From Phyto melanocephala (lineage: Eukaryota > Arthropoda > Insecta > Diptera > Rhinophoridae): a stretch of 64,000 bases of DNA. The DNA is taken from NCBI GenBank assembly GCA_941918925.1, contig OW799235.1, positions 41,584,201 through 41,648,200 of the forward strand, given 5' to 3'. Shown piece by piece: positions 44,401 through 56,420 of the stretch. Positions within the stretch are counted from its first letter, which is position 1, and every line of letters begins with the position of its first letter. A program made the translations under genes and the position numbers. Below the pieces are notes generated by a model. That model was given only the letters and a program-made list of their open reading frames with translations. It was not told the DNA's origin and made no database searches.

Positions 44401-45000
44401 GAGGTTGTTTATCATATACAAAGATCCTTCGACCTGGGTGTGTATACCATGGGCGTATTCTTAGACATAGAAGGAGCTTCAATAACGTAATGACCTCGAG
44501 TCTTATCGGTTCCTTAGAAAATTTGGGTTTAAGCCATGTCTTAATTGCATGGATTAGCAATATGTTAAGGAACAGATGGATAAATTGTGAGGCAAATGGA
44601 GTGAGAAGAAGGAACAAAGTATGTCGAGGAACCTCGCAGGGAGGTATTTTACCTTCACTATTGTGGGTAACTACCATACATAGTCTACTGAGGATTCTAT
44701 CAAATAAGGGATTCAAGCCTATCTGTTACGCAGATGATGTTGCGAAACTGATTAGGGGGACGAATCCAAATTCTTTATGTATGAGAGCAACGGAGGTTTT
44801 GAATATATCTTATAACTGGGCTAAAGAGCGAGAGCTCAATGTCAACCCGGACAAGACTGAAATCTGTTTGTTTACGAGAAAAAGGAAGATACTGGTGCAT
44901 AGCTATCCCATCTTTCGGAATAAGACAATTAAGATTGATAAGAAGGTCACACACCTAGGAATAGTACTTGATTGGAGACTATTCTGGAAGGTTTTAAAAT
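41460..45000 (+). pseudogene. LINE relic with ORF1, endonuclease and reverse transcriptase
   Basis: ORF1 part at 41837-42470: ELENAINERIVQYILEADD, ESCRFAREVLSLQL and, in a shifted frame, EQKGKVYFASTTIFFKVGK. ORF2: ASVYQPSDAPTLPPTSDL and GCDANSHHLSWG (endonuclease, 43080-43240), LRKETRRLFNRAYRKKQ, YKAPGPDGIFPAVLQ, ARVVFIPKPGKENY, KAYRPISLTSFLLKTMERIV and the catalytic CYADDVAKL (44725-44750). At least three frameshifts and several stops. A MITE (42535-43047) splits ORF1 from ORF2. The 3' end fades at about 45000. Confidence 0.8.
42535..43047. mobile_element. MITE inserted in the LINE relic
   Basis: 513 bp with termini AACACATAGAC and its complement, flanked by TA. Near the ends it is rich in GCAGCAG/GCTGCTG words, so the subterminal regions can also fold. 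LINE coding sequence continues on both sides. Confidence 0.75.
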
Positions 45001-46043
45001 ACAAAGTTAATGTGACTGTTTTTTAAAATTCGAATAAACAGAAAATTAGGCTTAAGTCAAAGCAGCTTGTTGACTTTTTCAAAGTTGATTTCATTTATTT
45101 GGCATGGTAAGAATAAAACATTTTTGAAATTTTCTTTAATAAAGCATAAAATTGCACAATCAACAACAAAGTTTGTCAGCATACGTCCTGGCTGTAGGGA
45201 TTCCCAGTCTTCAGTATCTGGGAAATTATAGAAACCAATTGCAAACTGTTTAAGAGTGGGATAAATTAAGCTAAATATATCATTATATCTAAAAATAAAA
45301 CATTTTTCACATTCTTTTCTTTTATTTTGAATGGAGGAGCTTAAATAACTGTAAGTGTGTTCCTGGCTTATCGAGTTATACTGTAGAATAAAAGATAGTT
45401 GTAATTGTTTTGTATAATTTTTTATTTAGTTATTTCTAAGGAGCTCCTCTTGGAAGCTCTAACTTATAAGACAAAGAATTATTGATTAATTTGTGTTCTT
45501 AAAACTACTCGCTTATATATAACATTTGAGATTCTTACGGCTAGTCTAGCAGTCATTAGTGTTGGTTAGTACTTATTTTATTTATTTATTTTAATTAAAT
45601 TAATATGTATTAGTACCTAAAATTAACGTTCAGTTCCACACTAGTATGTCGTGGGAAAATACAAAATATTAGAGTAACATAAAGCGTGCCGATACTGCAC
45701 TACATACACATGTTGGTACCGCTTAGTGTGTGTGTTTATATTGTTGCCCAAAGCGGCAACGATCATTACGTATAGGCACTTGATATTGTGAAGTGTCGCT
45801 AAGCCAGACGTTTGCCAGACATATTCAAGTAATGTGATCATTCTTAAGTGCATTTACTATTGGTTGGAATTCCCATGCATTTATTTATACAAACACAGAA
45901 GGATTCAAATTACGGTTTACGCAAGAAAGTATAAGTATAGTTACCCTGCAGTACTAAATTGTTTATGTGTAAATTACCCGGTAGTATATTGTGCTAGTAT
46001 CGCTACAATACTTCCAAGATCATTTGGTTCCACTTTGATAATG
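45001..46043. other. No gene recognised
   Basis: AT-rich. Short frames on both strands at 45641-46052 have no domain and no splice support. Confidence 0.45.
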
Positions 46044-46750
46044 TTATTTTAAATATTTAGGTAAGACGTACTTTTCTGGTTGTACGAATTTCGCTTCTCT
46101 CGATTTTATAGATTCTTCATCATTAATATAATCAATATCTATTTTATCAAAAATATTGTATCGATATCTCAAATCCTTTAATGTACTTATATTATCCTTT
46201 CTATCAAGTTTTATAAAATCTCCAGGCAGCATTGATTTTTGCTTTAAAAGAATATGTTTTTGTAAAAAAAAGCTAAATTCAACTGGAGCATTGCTAATGT
46301 GATATCCTGATATATCTACTACAATTCCCATTATATTAGTCCACATGGGAAGGAATGGGCAGTACTTATTAATGATAAAGTTACATATTTCTCTATTATT
46401 AAATTGATTGTCGTCGCCTTTTACCGATGCAATTTTGATGTTATTATATATATATAATGGGCTTTGCACCATTGTACAATGACTTTTGGTTTTTTATTAG
46501 AACTTCCATTTTCTAAATAATTGTAACGACACTATTTCGCTGGTTGCCTACCCGCAGCGGAGGCCAGGGTTTTTACAGATTAAGAGAAAAACACGTGTGG
46601 GTTTTCGTTAAACGTATACTTTATTAACAAAAATCTAAATTTACGCGTATTCAAACGATAAAATTCTAATTGTTCAACACTACTTTTTGTTGGCACAAGC
46701 TTTTACTCTCGTGTTTTACGACACTGTTGAGCGAACAGGTAAAGATTAGT

Positions 46751-47109
46751 TCATGGAGAGGTGTCCCAGCCTCCAATCACACATCCGACTACCCTTGAGA
46801 TTTATCTTGGAGAGGTGTCCCAGCCTCCAATAATAATTCCCACTCGCTCTCAAAGTTTTCTATTAGAGAGGTGTCCCAGCCTCCAATATAATATTTTGGT
46901 CGTTCTTCGCGCTTATATTGGAGAGGTGACCCAGCCTCCAATATTAGCACTCAGTAGGAGATAAGTTACCAGAGAGGTGTCCCAGCCTCCAATATTAGCA
47001 CTCAGTAGGAGATAAGTTACCAGAGAGGTGTCCCAGCCTCTGGTATTTATCTACCTACTTATTACTACTGTAATTACTTATATTAGAGAGGTGTCCCAGC
47101 CTCTAATAT
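46751..47109 (-). repeat. Array of seven hairpin units in the solo LTR
   Basis: Units with core GAGAGGTGTCCCAGCCTC (given strand) begin near 46751, 46806, 46861, 46915, 46965, 47017 and 47080. Arms complement within units and differ between them: ATATTGGAG/CTCCAATAT (unit 4), TACCAGAG/CTCTGGTA (unit 6), ATATTAGAG/CTCTAATAT (unit 7). Unit 5 is a hybrid of units 4 and 6 and pairs badly; it comes from an exact 51-bp tandem duplication (46939-47039). Confidence 0.85.
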
Positions 47110-47938
47110 TTGTTCTTACCGTAGCGCGAGCTGCCAGCATAGCTGCCAGATAAAATAGGGGCAAAATCGTCTAATTTGGGGAAAAAAATCGTCAAAATCG
47201 TCAAATGTTTTCCGCAAATCGTCATAAAAACGTCAAAATAAAGAAATTTTTTATTTAATACATAACATAACAAACTTTTTCAATCTAGAGAGATCAATGG
47301 TTTTATTAGACCATTTTAAAATAAGAACATGACAATAAATGTAATAAAATTTAGAATCAATTTCGAAAAAAAATATTAATATATGTATATATAAATACAA
47401 AAATTAATAAATAATAAAAATAAATTGGCTGCATCTTTTTGGACTATTTGCAAATAATTATAATCATTCCTTGCTAAAGTTTCCACCGATTAAGGTGGCT
47501 TTAGACAAGCATAGCACGAGCACAACGCCAAAATAAACTACATCGTTAACTTTTCAGCCCATAAATTTATTTCTGGATCTGCAAACCAGTCTTCCTTAGT
47601 TTTCTTCTTCTTGTTGGTTACCTGTGAAAAACACCATTAAAATTTCATTTGAGCTACTACAAAGTTTTGTATAAAAAATGGTTGAAATTTCTACTTACAG
47701 AGGAAGAGCTGCTACAATTTTCATCATCTTGGTTTTCTATTGAAAATATAATGTTTGGTTTTTAAGATTTTATTTAATGTATACTTAAAAAGAACTTACC
47801 ATTTTTTTAAATTATTTAAACATATTAACTTGTCACTAATTTTTAAATAAATTTACTTAAAAATTATAATTGTTTTAAACGCGTTTCCAAATTTATATTT
47901 GTTCGTGTTGTAGGTATCAGTTGATAAAATGTAGCATA

Positions 47939-48194
47939 TCGATGCCTTACTTCCTCAACCTCGTATCTTAAAAAATAAAATTTTTCAGGAGAGAAAAGAA
48001 AAACGGTTAATTTTTTTATACTTCGGTGTTTGGTTAAAAGTTTAAATGCAATTATTAAGGAATTGATTGTATTAATGTATATTAGAAGTAATAATATACT
48101 AATCTTTTTTATTTAAAGCAAACAACAATCGTTTGATATGAAAAAGTCAAAACTGTATTTTTTAAGTTACGAGGTAGAGGAAGTAAGGCATCGA
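47939..48194. mobile_element. MITE, TCGATGCCTTACTTCC family, copy 1
   Basis: 256 bp with terminal inverted repeats of about 35 bp (TCGATGCCTTACTTCCTCAA), flanked by TA. Copy 1 of element X shows the empty site. The second copy is at 60143-60396. Confidence 0.88.
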
Positions 48195-48323
48195 TATACT
48201 ATGTTAACAATGTACAAAGTGGAAAAATTATCCACACAAACACATTAAATAATGATAGATTTATCTCTTTCACTCTGTTCTATTATCAATAACATAAAAA
48301 ACCGTTACAAATTATTTTTATTT

Positions 48324-48454
48324 ATGTGCTGTTTATAGAATGCGAAATCTTACTTTGAGTGGACGTTTTGCGTGTAATTTGTTTTTGTTACAATAACAAA
48401 TTACAGGCAAAACGTCCACTCAAAGTAAGCGTTCGCATTCTATAAACAGCACAT
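48324..48454. mobile_element. Foldback MITE
   Basis: 131 bp forming a near-perfect hairpin (left arm starts ATGTGCTGTTTATAGAATGC). It is absent at the matching position of element X copy 1, so it is a separate insertion. Confidence 0.8.
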
Positions 48455-50312
48455 TAGTTTAAGGTTGATATAAAAGTAATGAAAAATGTTGCAAACTTGA
48501 ATTCTTGAAAATCGTCAAAAACATAGCATAAATCGTCAAATCGTCAACATGTAATTTTTAGCACTTAAAATCGTCAAAATGACGATAAATCGTCAAATCT
48601 GGCAGCTATGGCTGCCAGCCAACTAACTAATTTATTAATCAGTCGCCCTTTTTATACTGTTTGTATCCCACACACATTGAAACACAAACACACAAAACGC
48701 CTGTAGTGCTTATCACAACCACACGTACTTGTATGTTATTAGTTTCACCACACACAATGCGGTGACTATTATATTTCCACCATGCATGGTTGTTTTGTAG
48801 TGTTGTGCATAAATGTAGTGTAGGATATTTAAATGTACGACTGTTATATTTGAATTTCAAATTACATAAATTCTTAATTAAGTTTAAAGTAAAATAAATT
48901 CGATTCCTATTATTTTGTATATAATTACAGTAAAATACAAGCAGTGCATCAACAATTCATAAGGGAATTATATACATAAAATTAATATAATTATTTACTT
49001 AACTTATTTAATTATAATTCATTCTCTCATTCTTACATGTTAATTATTTTATAACGAATTATTGAAAACAAATTTCAGATTAAACATAAAATTAATATAA
49101 TTCTTTAATTAACCTTTTTAATCAATAATTATTATTAAACATACCAAAGAAAAGTAAAACATATACATAAGTGAAAAATTCAGGCAAGGTTAGAAAAATT
49201 AAAGCTTTCTTGTATATTCGTTTTAACTAAGGTTGTTGACCCAAAACGAACAGGTGACTTTGGTCGTCTCATAATGAAGGATTTTATTAAATACTCTGAA
49301 AGATTTTCATTATTACAGCATTTTAAAATTGCTCCAAATAAAGCATAGCTTACATTAGTGCAAACTCTTTCTAAAATGGCCATTTAAACTTGTTTTCAAT
49401 ACAAAATAGCTTCAATTTCTCTAAAATTAAACATATGTCATTTAAGGTGTGGCGTGAAAGAATTGCAGTTACAATAGGAATAATCATTTTTAACTTTTTT
49501 ATTCTTATTACAATTTTATAAACCAATACTCTCTTCTTCGCGCAATTAATTTGGCGCACACTTTGTCCAGATGCATCAAAATGGAGTGTAAAATTAGCGT
49601 CCTTCAAGATTTCTGGATTCGTTGTAAATGTTGCAAAAGTTTCTGCTCCCCAGCAATATACAGTAAAGGTGATGCCAAATTTTGAATATAATTTTTATAT
49701 TTGCCCTCTTGCATCAAAAACAATTCATAAAATGGATCCTTATGAAGCCTTCTATCCGATTTTATTTCTGAATTCACTTTATGCAAAGTAGAGAGATTTT
49801 GAATGTTTTGCAAATTTCCTCTACTTGCAACATCATCAGAAGCATTCGAAATTGCCTCTTTTCTGTACCGATAAGAAATTTTGTTTTCTAAAGCTTTTTT
49901 CACTATTTTACGGGTTACGACTCTAATTTTAGCAACACGCTTTTCTCCAATTTCATGAATAATTTCTATGCACTGAAACTTTTACATTAAAACTAATTTT
50001 AAATCTATTTTTACAACAATCACGAAAAAAACAATGTCCATAAACAAGTAATCCCGACGTTAATTTCTTTGTATTGTAAAACGATAATATGCATGCATTG
50101 TTTAACTTTAAATATTCTTGACGAATTGCGTCAAGTAAAAATTCAGTTTTTGTTAATTTTAATTTTAAATCATTCTTAGCTTCAAAAACTATTTTCGGAT
50201 TAATATCAAATTTACAATCTTAAATACTTTTTTTAAATTTTCTTGATTGTTTTGTTGCCACGCCTTCTGATCGTTTTACATCTCTACTATATATAGTATT
50301 ATATATTATATA

Positions 50313-50410
50313 TAGGACCGTATTCATAAAAAATATTTTCGGTTTATTGAAGGCTTATTTGACAGATGCTGTAAAGAAATTTGTCAAATATTTTTTATGA
50401 ATACGGCCCA
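50313..50410. mobile_element. Short MITE, GGGCCGTATTCATAAAA family, copy 1
   Basis: About 98 bp palindromic element in an intron or body of the MULE relic. The ends read GGACCGTATTCATAAAAAAT and its near complement. A second copy is at 60645-60718. Confidence 0.75.
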
Positions 50411-51699
50411 TAGTATTTAAGTTAGTGTTTTGCTTATTTGAGCAGCTAAAGGAAAGATTTTGAAAAGACAAACATACCTTGTAATTTATTAACAAAGTTT
50501 GTTAAAATATTTTCAATTTCTGAAATGCTTTTCTCTCAGAACTGGTCCTTAACTGTAATATAAAGGAAAATAATTTTTTGTAAGTTTCTAATTTTAAAAG
50601 AACTTTAATTAACAAACTATTTTATTAATGAACCTTTAAACCAAAATCCAAATAAAAAGACTTTTACTTACCGTTATCAATATTGTTATTTAAAGAGATA
50701 AATTCATCTTCTTTCTCTGCATAATACGATTAAAAGGCAAGAACAAAAAAAATATATATATAAATAAAATATAGGTTTTTATGCTTAAATAATAATGATA
50801 ATAATATTGAGCCGGTTAAGTTTAAAAAATGCATAAATAACCTACCATTATCAATAATTGAGAGCTCTTTTAATATCGATTGTTTTTCTATATCTAAAAC
50901 AAAAAAGAGTTTAAAATGTAAAATAATAATATTAACATATTTTAATCAATTAAATAAATATAAGGTACCATTTTGTGATGTACTAATTGCTTCAACACTA
51001 TCTTGTAAACAAAGCAAAGAATGTATTGCGTACATTTCATCAATGCTTATACATAGTACGACTATTTATATTTTGCTTATGTGGTATAACATTTTCTAGG
51101 CTTATTAAAGCCTCTAAAGCACATTCTTCGTCTTCATTTATCTTCCGATTTGGAAAGAAGCCAGAGCTTTCTTCTTCGTAGTTCAAAGTTTTTATTTCTG
51201 AAAACTGCAAAAACATTAAAGGTCTTGTTTATAAAATTTACGTTACGTTAATTAAGACCTAATTTGAGAAATAACTATAGCAAATTCATCAAATAAGTTT
51301 TTAATACAAAAAAAGTAGTTTTTTATAAATAAAGCAGTTAAAGTATTTAAATTAAGTATTTTATTTACCTGTACACTTTCTTCATCATGTGAATTCTTAT
51401 CTATGATTGATTTGTGCACATTTTTCTGCCAGCATCTCTTAATCTGAAATTAATATACCTAGTAAAACATAACTTAGGTATTTTTAAGTTTATATTTTAC
51501 TCACGATTACATATAACATTTTTCTATTATTGTGTTTTGAATTTGGCAAAATTTGGGCTTACCCTCATTATATTTTAAAATAATTTTTTCGTATGTTTTA
51601 TCGTTCAAATTTTTGGGGAAGGAGCCCATTTTTAGTCTTTTTATCCACAATGTCCTTTAATTTTACTAAATCTCGCATTTAACTTAAAGAGGTAAAAAA

Positions 51700-53680
51700 A
51701 TTTTGATTTTTCAATAAAAAGTAATCAATAAAAATGTGAAAAGGCAACTTTTGAGTCGCTCATATGATTTTAATTCTCAACTTGAATCAATAGTCCCTTA
51801 TTTCACATTTCAAGCTTCATAAACGTGGAACATACAAAAAGTAACATAAAAATAGTTACATTCTAAATATAACAAACCGTTTACGCGAATTTTTCACTTT
51901 TTACCCTGTTATAAATGTGTTTGAATTTTTACTAAATTACATAATCGTTTATGTCTAGTGAAATCCCTATTACAAATTTTATGCAAATCAGTCCTGCAAT
52001 TAGGAATAATACATATTTTCTGCTTTTTCTCTTTTTGGTTTCTTTTTTGACCCCCTTTTTATACCATGGAATGACGTTTAAGCTTGACAGAAGTATTTTT
52101 TTCTGCTTTTTTTCTTTTCTTTTTCTTCGGCAAAGTTCAAAGTGTATTAAAATAAAAAAAATATATATACTAAAAAGAAATTAAATTAAAAAGTAATTAA
52201 ATTAAAACGAAATAAAGTGTAAAAAAGTTTGTGGAGAAAGTTAAAATTTTTATTAAATTATTTTAACTTAACAATTTTTTTCTAAATTACAATTTTATAA
52301 GTTTCTTCACAAATTCAAAACACAACAAGTAACAGTGCTATATTTGGCCGTGCCGGATCTTATATACCCTTCACAACGTGTAGTCATGCAATAACAATTG
52401 TTTGTATCACCATTCATCTCATATAAAATACGTACATATGTATGTATATACTGGTTAGAATAAATGTGGCATCGAATCCCAGCTGAGCCAAAAAAAAATT
52501 ATTTTACTTTTTTTAATATATTATATATATTTTATTATTTTTTTTATTTTTTTTTTATTTTTAATATATTTTTAAAAATTTTTTTTTTGTATTTTTTTTT
52601 TTATCTTTAATATATTTTTTTTGTAATTTTTTTTTTTTGATATGTTTTTTACATGTATTTATGTATGTTGTTGTTGTAATTGTGTAAAAAAACGAGGTTG
52701 TCGTATTTTTTGCTCATATCTCAGAAAGTTATTAGGCGATTGTGCTGAATTTCAATAGCGATTCATTCCTGGATATTTCCAAGAGATTGATACCATATAC
52801 AGATCTTAGGAACATATAGTTGCTTCCAAAAGTTGATTTCAACCAACACACGGACAAACGGGCAGACGGTCAGTGCTTAATCGACTCCTCTATTCATAAG
52901 CTTTAAGAAAATATATACTTTATGGGGTCGGAAATGAAAATTGTAGAAATTACACACGGAATGACAAAGCTACATATATATACCCTTGTGCACCACAGGT
53001 GAAGGGTATAAAAAGGTATATATGTATTGCTTCGCCGACAATCGAAAAATAATGAAAAATCTTAACATTAACATAAGTACGTGTACTCCACAGTATAACA
53101 TATAAAATTTAACATTAACTTATAACATAATGTTTTAACAACAATTCACGTCTGTTGTGGACGGGGTGTTACGAATAATTTAAGAAAAATAATTTTAAAA
53201 AAGTACCAAAAAGATGGATAATTTTTACTCCTTGTACATGCGAATTCGAGGAAAGTGCTGAAATCCTATTAGTATTTTTTGGCGGATTAAATAATACAAT
53301 TTTATTTTTTTTCTAAGCTTTATATATTTAGAAGTTAAATAGGGAACAAAAAAAAATACCAAATTACAGTTTTTACCAGTTTTTTTCTCTTAAACGTTGA
53401 TTATTTTAAAAAAGGCTAGGCACCTGTCAGCTTATTTTTTGAGTAGATTACAGTACCTTTTTAAGTTCATCTGTACCACTTTAAGTTAAGCAGATATAAG
53501 ATTACCGATTAAACAAACGGAATGACAAATTAATATATACCCATGACACCAATGGTGAAGGGTATAAATATACAATTTGAAATTTCAAAAACCGAAATTT
53601 TAAAATTAAAATTAATAATAAAAAAACACTTACTTGTGATAATTATACACTTAAATCGACGCACAATAAAATATTTTTAA
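51700..53680. repeat. Composite of repeat families A and C
   Basis: 51700-52010 and 53155-53540 match family C. 52340-52390 carries the TTGGCCGTGCCGGATCTTAT end, and 52690-53015 is a minus-strand family A piece ending AGGTGAAGGGTATA. 52490-52640 is a T-homopolymer-rich stretch. Nothing coding. Confidence 0.55.
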
Positions 53681-53742
53681 TATAATTTTTATGTGGTAGT
53701 ACCACTAATACAACATACTACTTTTTTGTGTTTCTTTGTACC

Positions 53743-53994
53743 CAAGGCGAATTTATTTATCAGGTGGTGTTGACAACACAGCTGATCTACTTTTTTATTT
53801 GCCAAAATGATGACTGCATTGTCAAATATTATTTATGTTTACATAGATTACTCCTTCCCGCGCAAAAAAACACAAACAAAAACCATGTAGTTTTTGACAC
53901 ATCGATGTCGAAAGCAACAATAAAAAACCATGTTGTTTTTTTAATGTTGTATTTGTTGTAGAATTACCACCACCTGATAAATAAATTCGCCTTG
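53743..53994. mobile_element. hAT MITE
   Basis: 252 bp with perfect 26-bp terminal inverted repeats (starting CAAGGCGAATTTATTTATCA), flanked by the 8-bp duplication TTTGTACC. The same terminus occurs once more at 57745-57786. Confidence 0.9.
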
Positions 53995-54190
53995 TTTGTA
54001 CCTCTATCTTTATATGATAACATTCATTATTAATATAAGCACACAAAAATCTTGGTTGTACTAATGATACCACCTTATAAGTATTCATTTGCACATAATT
54101 ATTTTTACAGTTATAATTTATGTTTCATCCCATTATTCCCATTCACTGAGTGGTAACAATGTTGAAAAAAATTAAATTTCATTTTAAAAC

Positions 54191-55200
54191 ATGGACGAGC
54201 GTACGAGGGTAGGTGCAATTTTACTCACACTTTTTAATTATTTTAATATTTTTATTTATTTCAGAAAAAACTTCTTTCAATTATTTTGAAAAACGGTAGA
54301 GGCGGAAGCCGTGGATGTGGTGGCGCCAGAATTACTGATAGGCAGCTATTAAGAATTCAACAGGTAAATAACGAAATCTTTTAAATATACCGAAAAATAT
54401 GTAATAGTTTTTTTAAGCTTAAGGTCTTTTCAATAATAAAAATTTTTTTGTTATATTTTATATTATTTTATCGATATTTCGCTACCACTTTGTGTAGCAA
54501 AGAAATATTGATAAAATAATATAAAATATAACAAAAAATAATTTATTATTGAAAAGACCTTAAGCTTAAAAAAACTATTACATGTTGTTAAAAAAGGTCA
54601 AAGGAACTAATTATTCAACCGAAAAATTTTCGAGTTTTAAATATAAAATTAAAGAAATTTTAAATTTGAAACTAATATTTCTAATATTATATAAAATTGT
54701 TTGGTTTTTTATAGCTGTCGCAGCTGGGGCTTTCATATAGTCAGCAACAATCGAATTTTCCATGTGGTCAGCAACAACCGAATACGCTATATGGCCAGCC
54801 ACCAATAAATTCGCTATATGACCAGCCACTAATAAATTCGCTATATGGCCAGCCACAACTAAATTCATGTTATGGCCAACCACAACAAAATTTTTTATAT
54901 GGGCAGCCACAACAGAATTTGTTATATGGTCAGCCATAACCGAATTTAATATATGGGCATCAACAACCGACTGTGCTATAAGGCCAGCAACAACCGACTG
55001 TGCTATATAGCCAGCCACAAACAGCTACAGTATATGGCCAGCACCAAAATACAATTTTAATTGGCATTCCACAACAAACTGTGCTGCTAAATATTATTAA
55101 TAGCCAGCCACAACAAGCAGCACCACCAATTCAAGTATTGGATGAAGACAACACTGGAGAAGAAATTATTTTAAGTAATGAAAAAACTATCAATATATAA
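54191..55200 (+). pseudogene. Three-exon gene encoding YGQPQ-type tandem repeats, two internal stops
   Basis: ATG at 54191; exons 54191-54208 (donor AGG/GTAGGT), 54265-54363 (acceptor TTATTTCAG, donor CAG/GTAAAT) and 54715-55200 (acceptor TTTTTTATAG), in frame throughout to TAA at 55198. Exon 2 encodes a basic Gly-rich segment (KNGRGGSRGCGGARITDRQ). Exon 3 encodes about eleven diverged 9-residue repeats close to LYGQPQQNS, then an acidic tail (VLDEDNTGEEIIL). TAA at 54937 and 54979 interrupt the repeats; each is one base from a repeat-consistent codon (CAA, TAT). The composition (Tyr, Gly, Gln, Pro, Asn) is prion-like/low-complexity. No family recognised. It is either a recent pseudogene or an allele with assembly errors. 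Confidence 0.6.
54398..54585. mobile_element. Foldback MITE in intron 2 of the YGQP gene
   Basis: Arms of about 80 bp (GTAATAGTTTTTTTAAGCTT and complement) around a short loop. It makes up most of the second intron. Confidence 0.8.
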
Positions 55201-55544
55201 ATTTTTGACCAGCTCAAAACAAATTTTTCTATTAACTTTATTTTGAAATAAAAACAGAAAAATAATTTATATATACATATCTATATATAGGTGTTTTCAT
55301 AAATGAAATATTGCATTGCCGTATAAATTTACAATTCTTTCTAAAGGCAATCGTTTAACCTTAGTAAAGGTGACACGCCCACCTTCCAGATAGCGATTAT
55401 CCCAAATTAACATTATGGACAAAAATTAAAATTAAATCTATAACGGGTTATCTAAGTTAAATTCAAACATACTTATATAAATTTGAAAGTAAAATGTTCC
55501 ATGCCCACATAGATCAAACGTTCGCCATTCTTAAGGTGCGAAAA

Positions 55545-56420
55545 ACACGTAAGAGCACTATATTCGGCTGTGCCGAATTTTGTATACCTAACACCTATTT
55601 TATGTACTTTTATAGCAGAACATTTATTATTTTGTTATTAACAGAAATCGCTATAGAATAATCTCTTTATACTAAAATCACTTTCTTTGGACAACTTCGA
55701 TTTGCTAGTAAAATATTTTCGTAAATTTAGTCTTTCAATAAAAGTGGGCGTGTCAATATAATTTCTGCTAATAAATACATAATTATCTATATGTAAATGA
55801 GTGTGTATTTAAAATTAGGTTTCATTTTTTATTTATTAGTATGTACTTATGTATAATTATACATAAAATAAATAAATTATATATAAAATATAAATTATAA
55901 TTTAACACATACATATTTACTTTTCCTATTCATAAAAAATGTCAAACAAATCTCAGTTTTAAATAAATGCTATGCTTCCCATTTTCAATTAATAGTATAT
56001 TCAAATTACATATGAGTATACCGATAGTGTTGATGATGGAATCGTTGCTAGTTTTGAAAATGTATTCCACTCAGCTATTACCAGACATTCTAAATGCTTA
56101 AAATTTAATTTAAAAATGTTTTAGTAAGTGTATTAAATAGAAAACAAGATCACTATATTCGGCTGTGCCGAATTTTTCGTACCCACCATTAATGTATTAA
56201 TGTATTTATGTACTTTTATAGCACAAAACTCATTATTTTGTTATTAACATTAATCGGTATGGAATAATCTCTATACTCTAAAATATGTATCACTTTCTTT
56301 GTATAACTTCGATATGTTATTCAAATATTTACATAAATTTAGTCTTTTAATGAAAGTAGGCATGTCAATATATTTTATGCTAATAAAGACAAGATATTTC
56401 AATATATTGTCGGTCTCATG
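55545..56420 (+). repeat. Dispersed repeat, family B, two partial copies
   Basis: 55545-55770 and 56140-56420 both start with the palindrome TTCGGCTGTGCCGAA and continue as the repeat at 20660-22335 (including AATAATCTCT and AAAGTNGGCRTGTCAATATA). Between them is AT-rich DNA. Confidence 0.65.

Larger units (their letters stand above)
47138..48610 (-). mobile_element. hAT-like element X, copy 2
   Basis: Perfect 14-bp termini CATAGCTGCCAGAT and its complement, flanked by the 8-bp duplication GCTGCCAG (47130-47137 and 48611-48618). Reverse orientation relative to copy 1. It keeps the same two coding exons (NKKKKTKEDWFADPEINL) but with a frameshift after LWAEK. It contains two MITEs (47939-48194, 48324-48454) absent from copy 1. 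Confidence 0.85.
46523..48870 (-). repeat. Solo LTR, related in layout to the 7.6-14.9 kb element
   Basis: The given strand starts TGTAACGACAC, like the other LTR (TGTAACGAC). In sense order it has a TATA box (TATAAAAAGGG at 48646-48656), an R region with seven hairpin units, and AATAAA near 46618. No internal gag/pol lies next to it, so it is a solo LTR. The right border is uncertain. It is interrupted at 47138-48610 by a hAT-like element. Confidence 0.7.
46044..51629 (-). pseudogene. MULE/NOF-like transposase gene relic with introns
   Basis: Minus strand, ATG at 51629 (MGSFPKNLNDKTYEKI). Spliced exons follow at 51369-51443 (IKRCWQKNVHK), 50969-51204 (LNYEEESSGFFPNRK), about 50845-50894 and 50677-50719. 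A long body covers 50280-49180: YGHCFFRDCCKN, VVTRKIVKKALENKI, first catalytic Asp in LHFDASGQSV, IPIVTAILSRHTLNDIC, and TNVSYALFGAILKCCN where the family has Asp before the aromatic (here Asn). The C-terminal part is at 46472-46044: KYCPFLPMWTNIMG and SNAPVEFSFFLQK with the Glu. Several frameshifts and stops. The two parts are separated by a solo LTR. The family name is from remembered similarity to Drosophila NOF. Confidence 0.68.

Noticed and set aside
46751..47109. CRISPR-like array (seven near-identical repeats with unlike spacers)
   Set aside because: The sequence is eukaryotic nuclear DNA, there are no cas genes, spacing is irregular, and the repeats sit in an LTR with arms that pair into hairpins.
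54611..55018. 135-codon minus-strand frame across the YGQP repeats
   Set aside because: It starts at GTG, has no ATG and no splice context. A 27-bp repeat keeps several frames open together, and the plus strand has three splice-consistent exons with an ATG and a non-repeat C-terminus.
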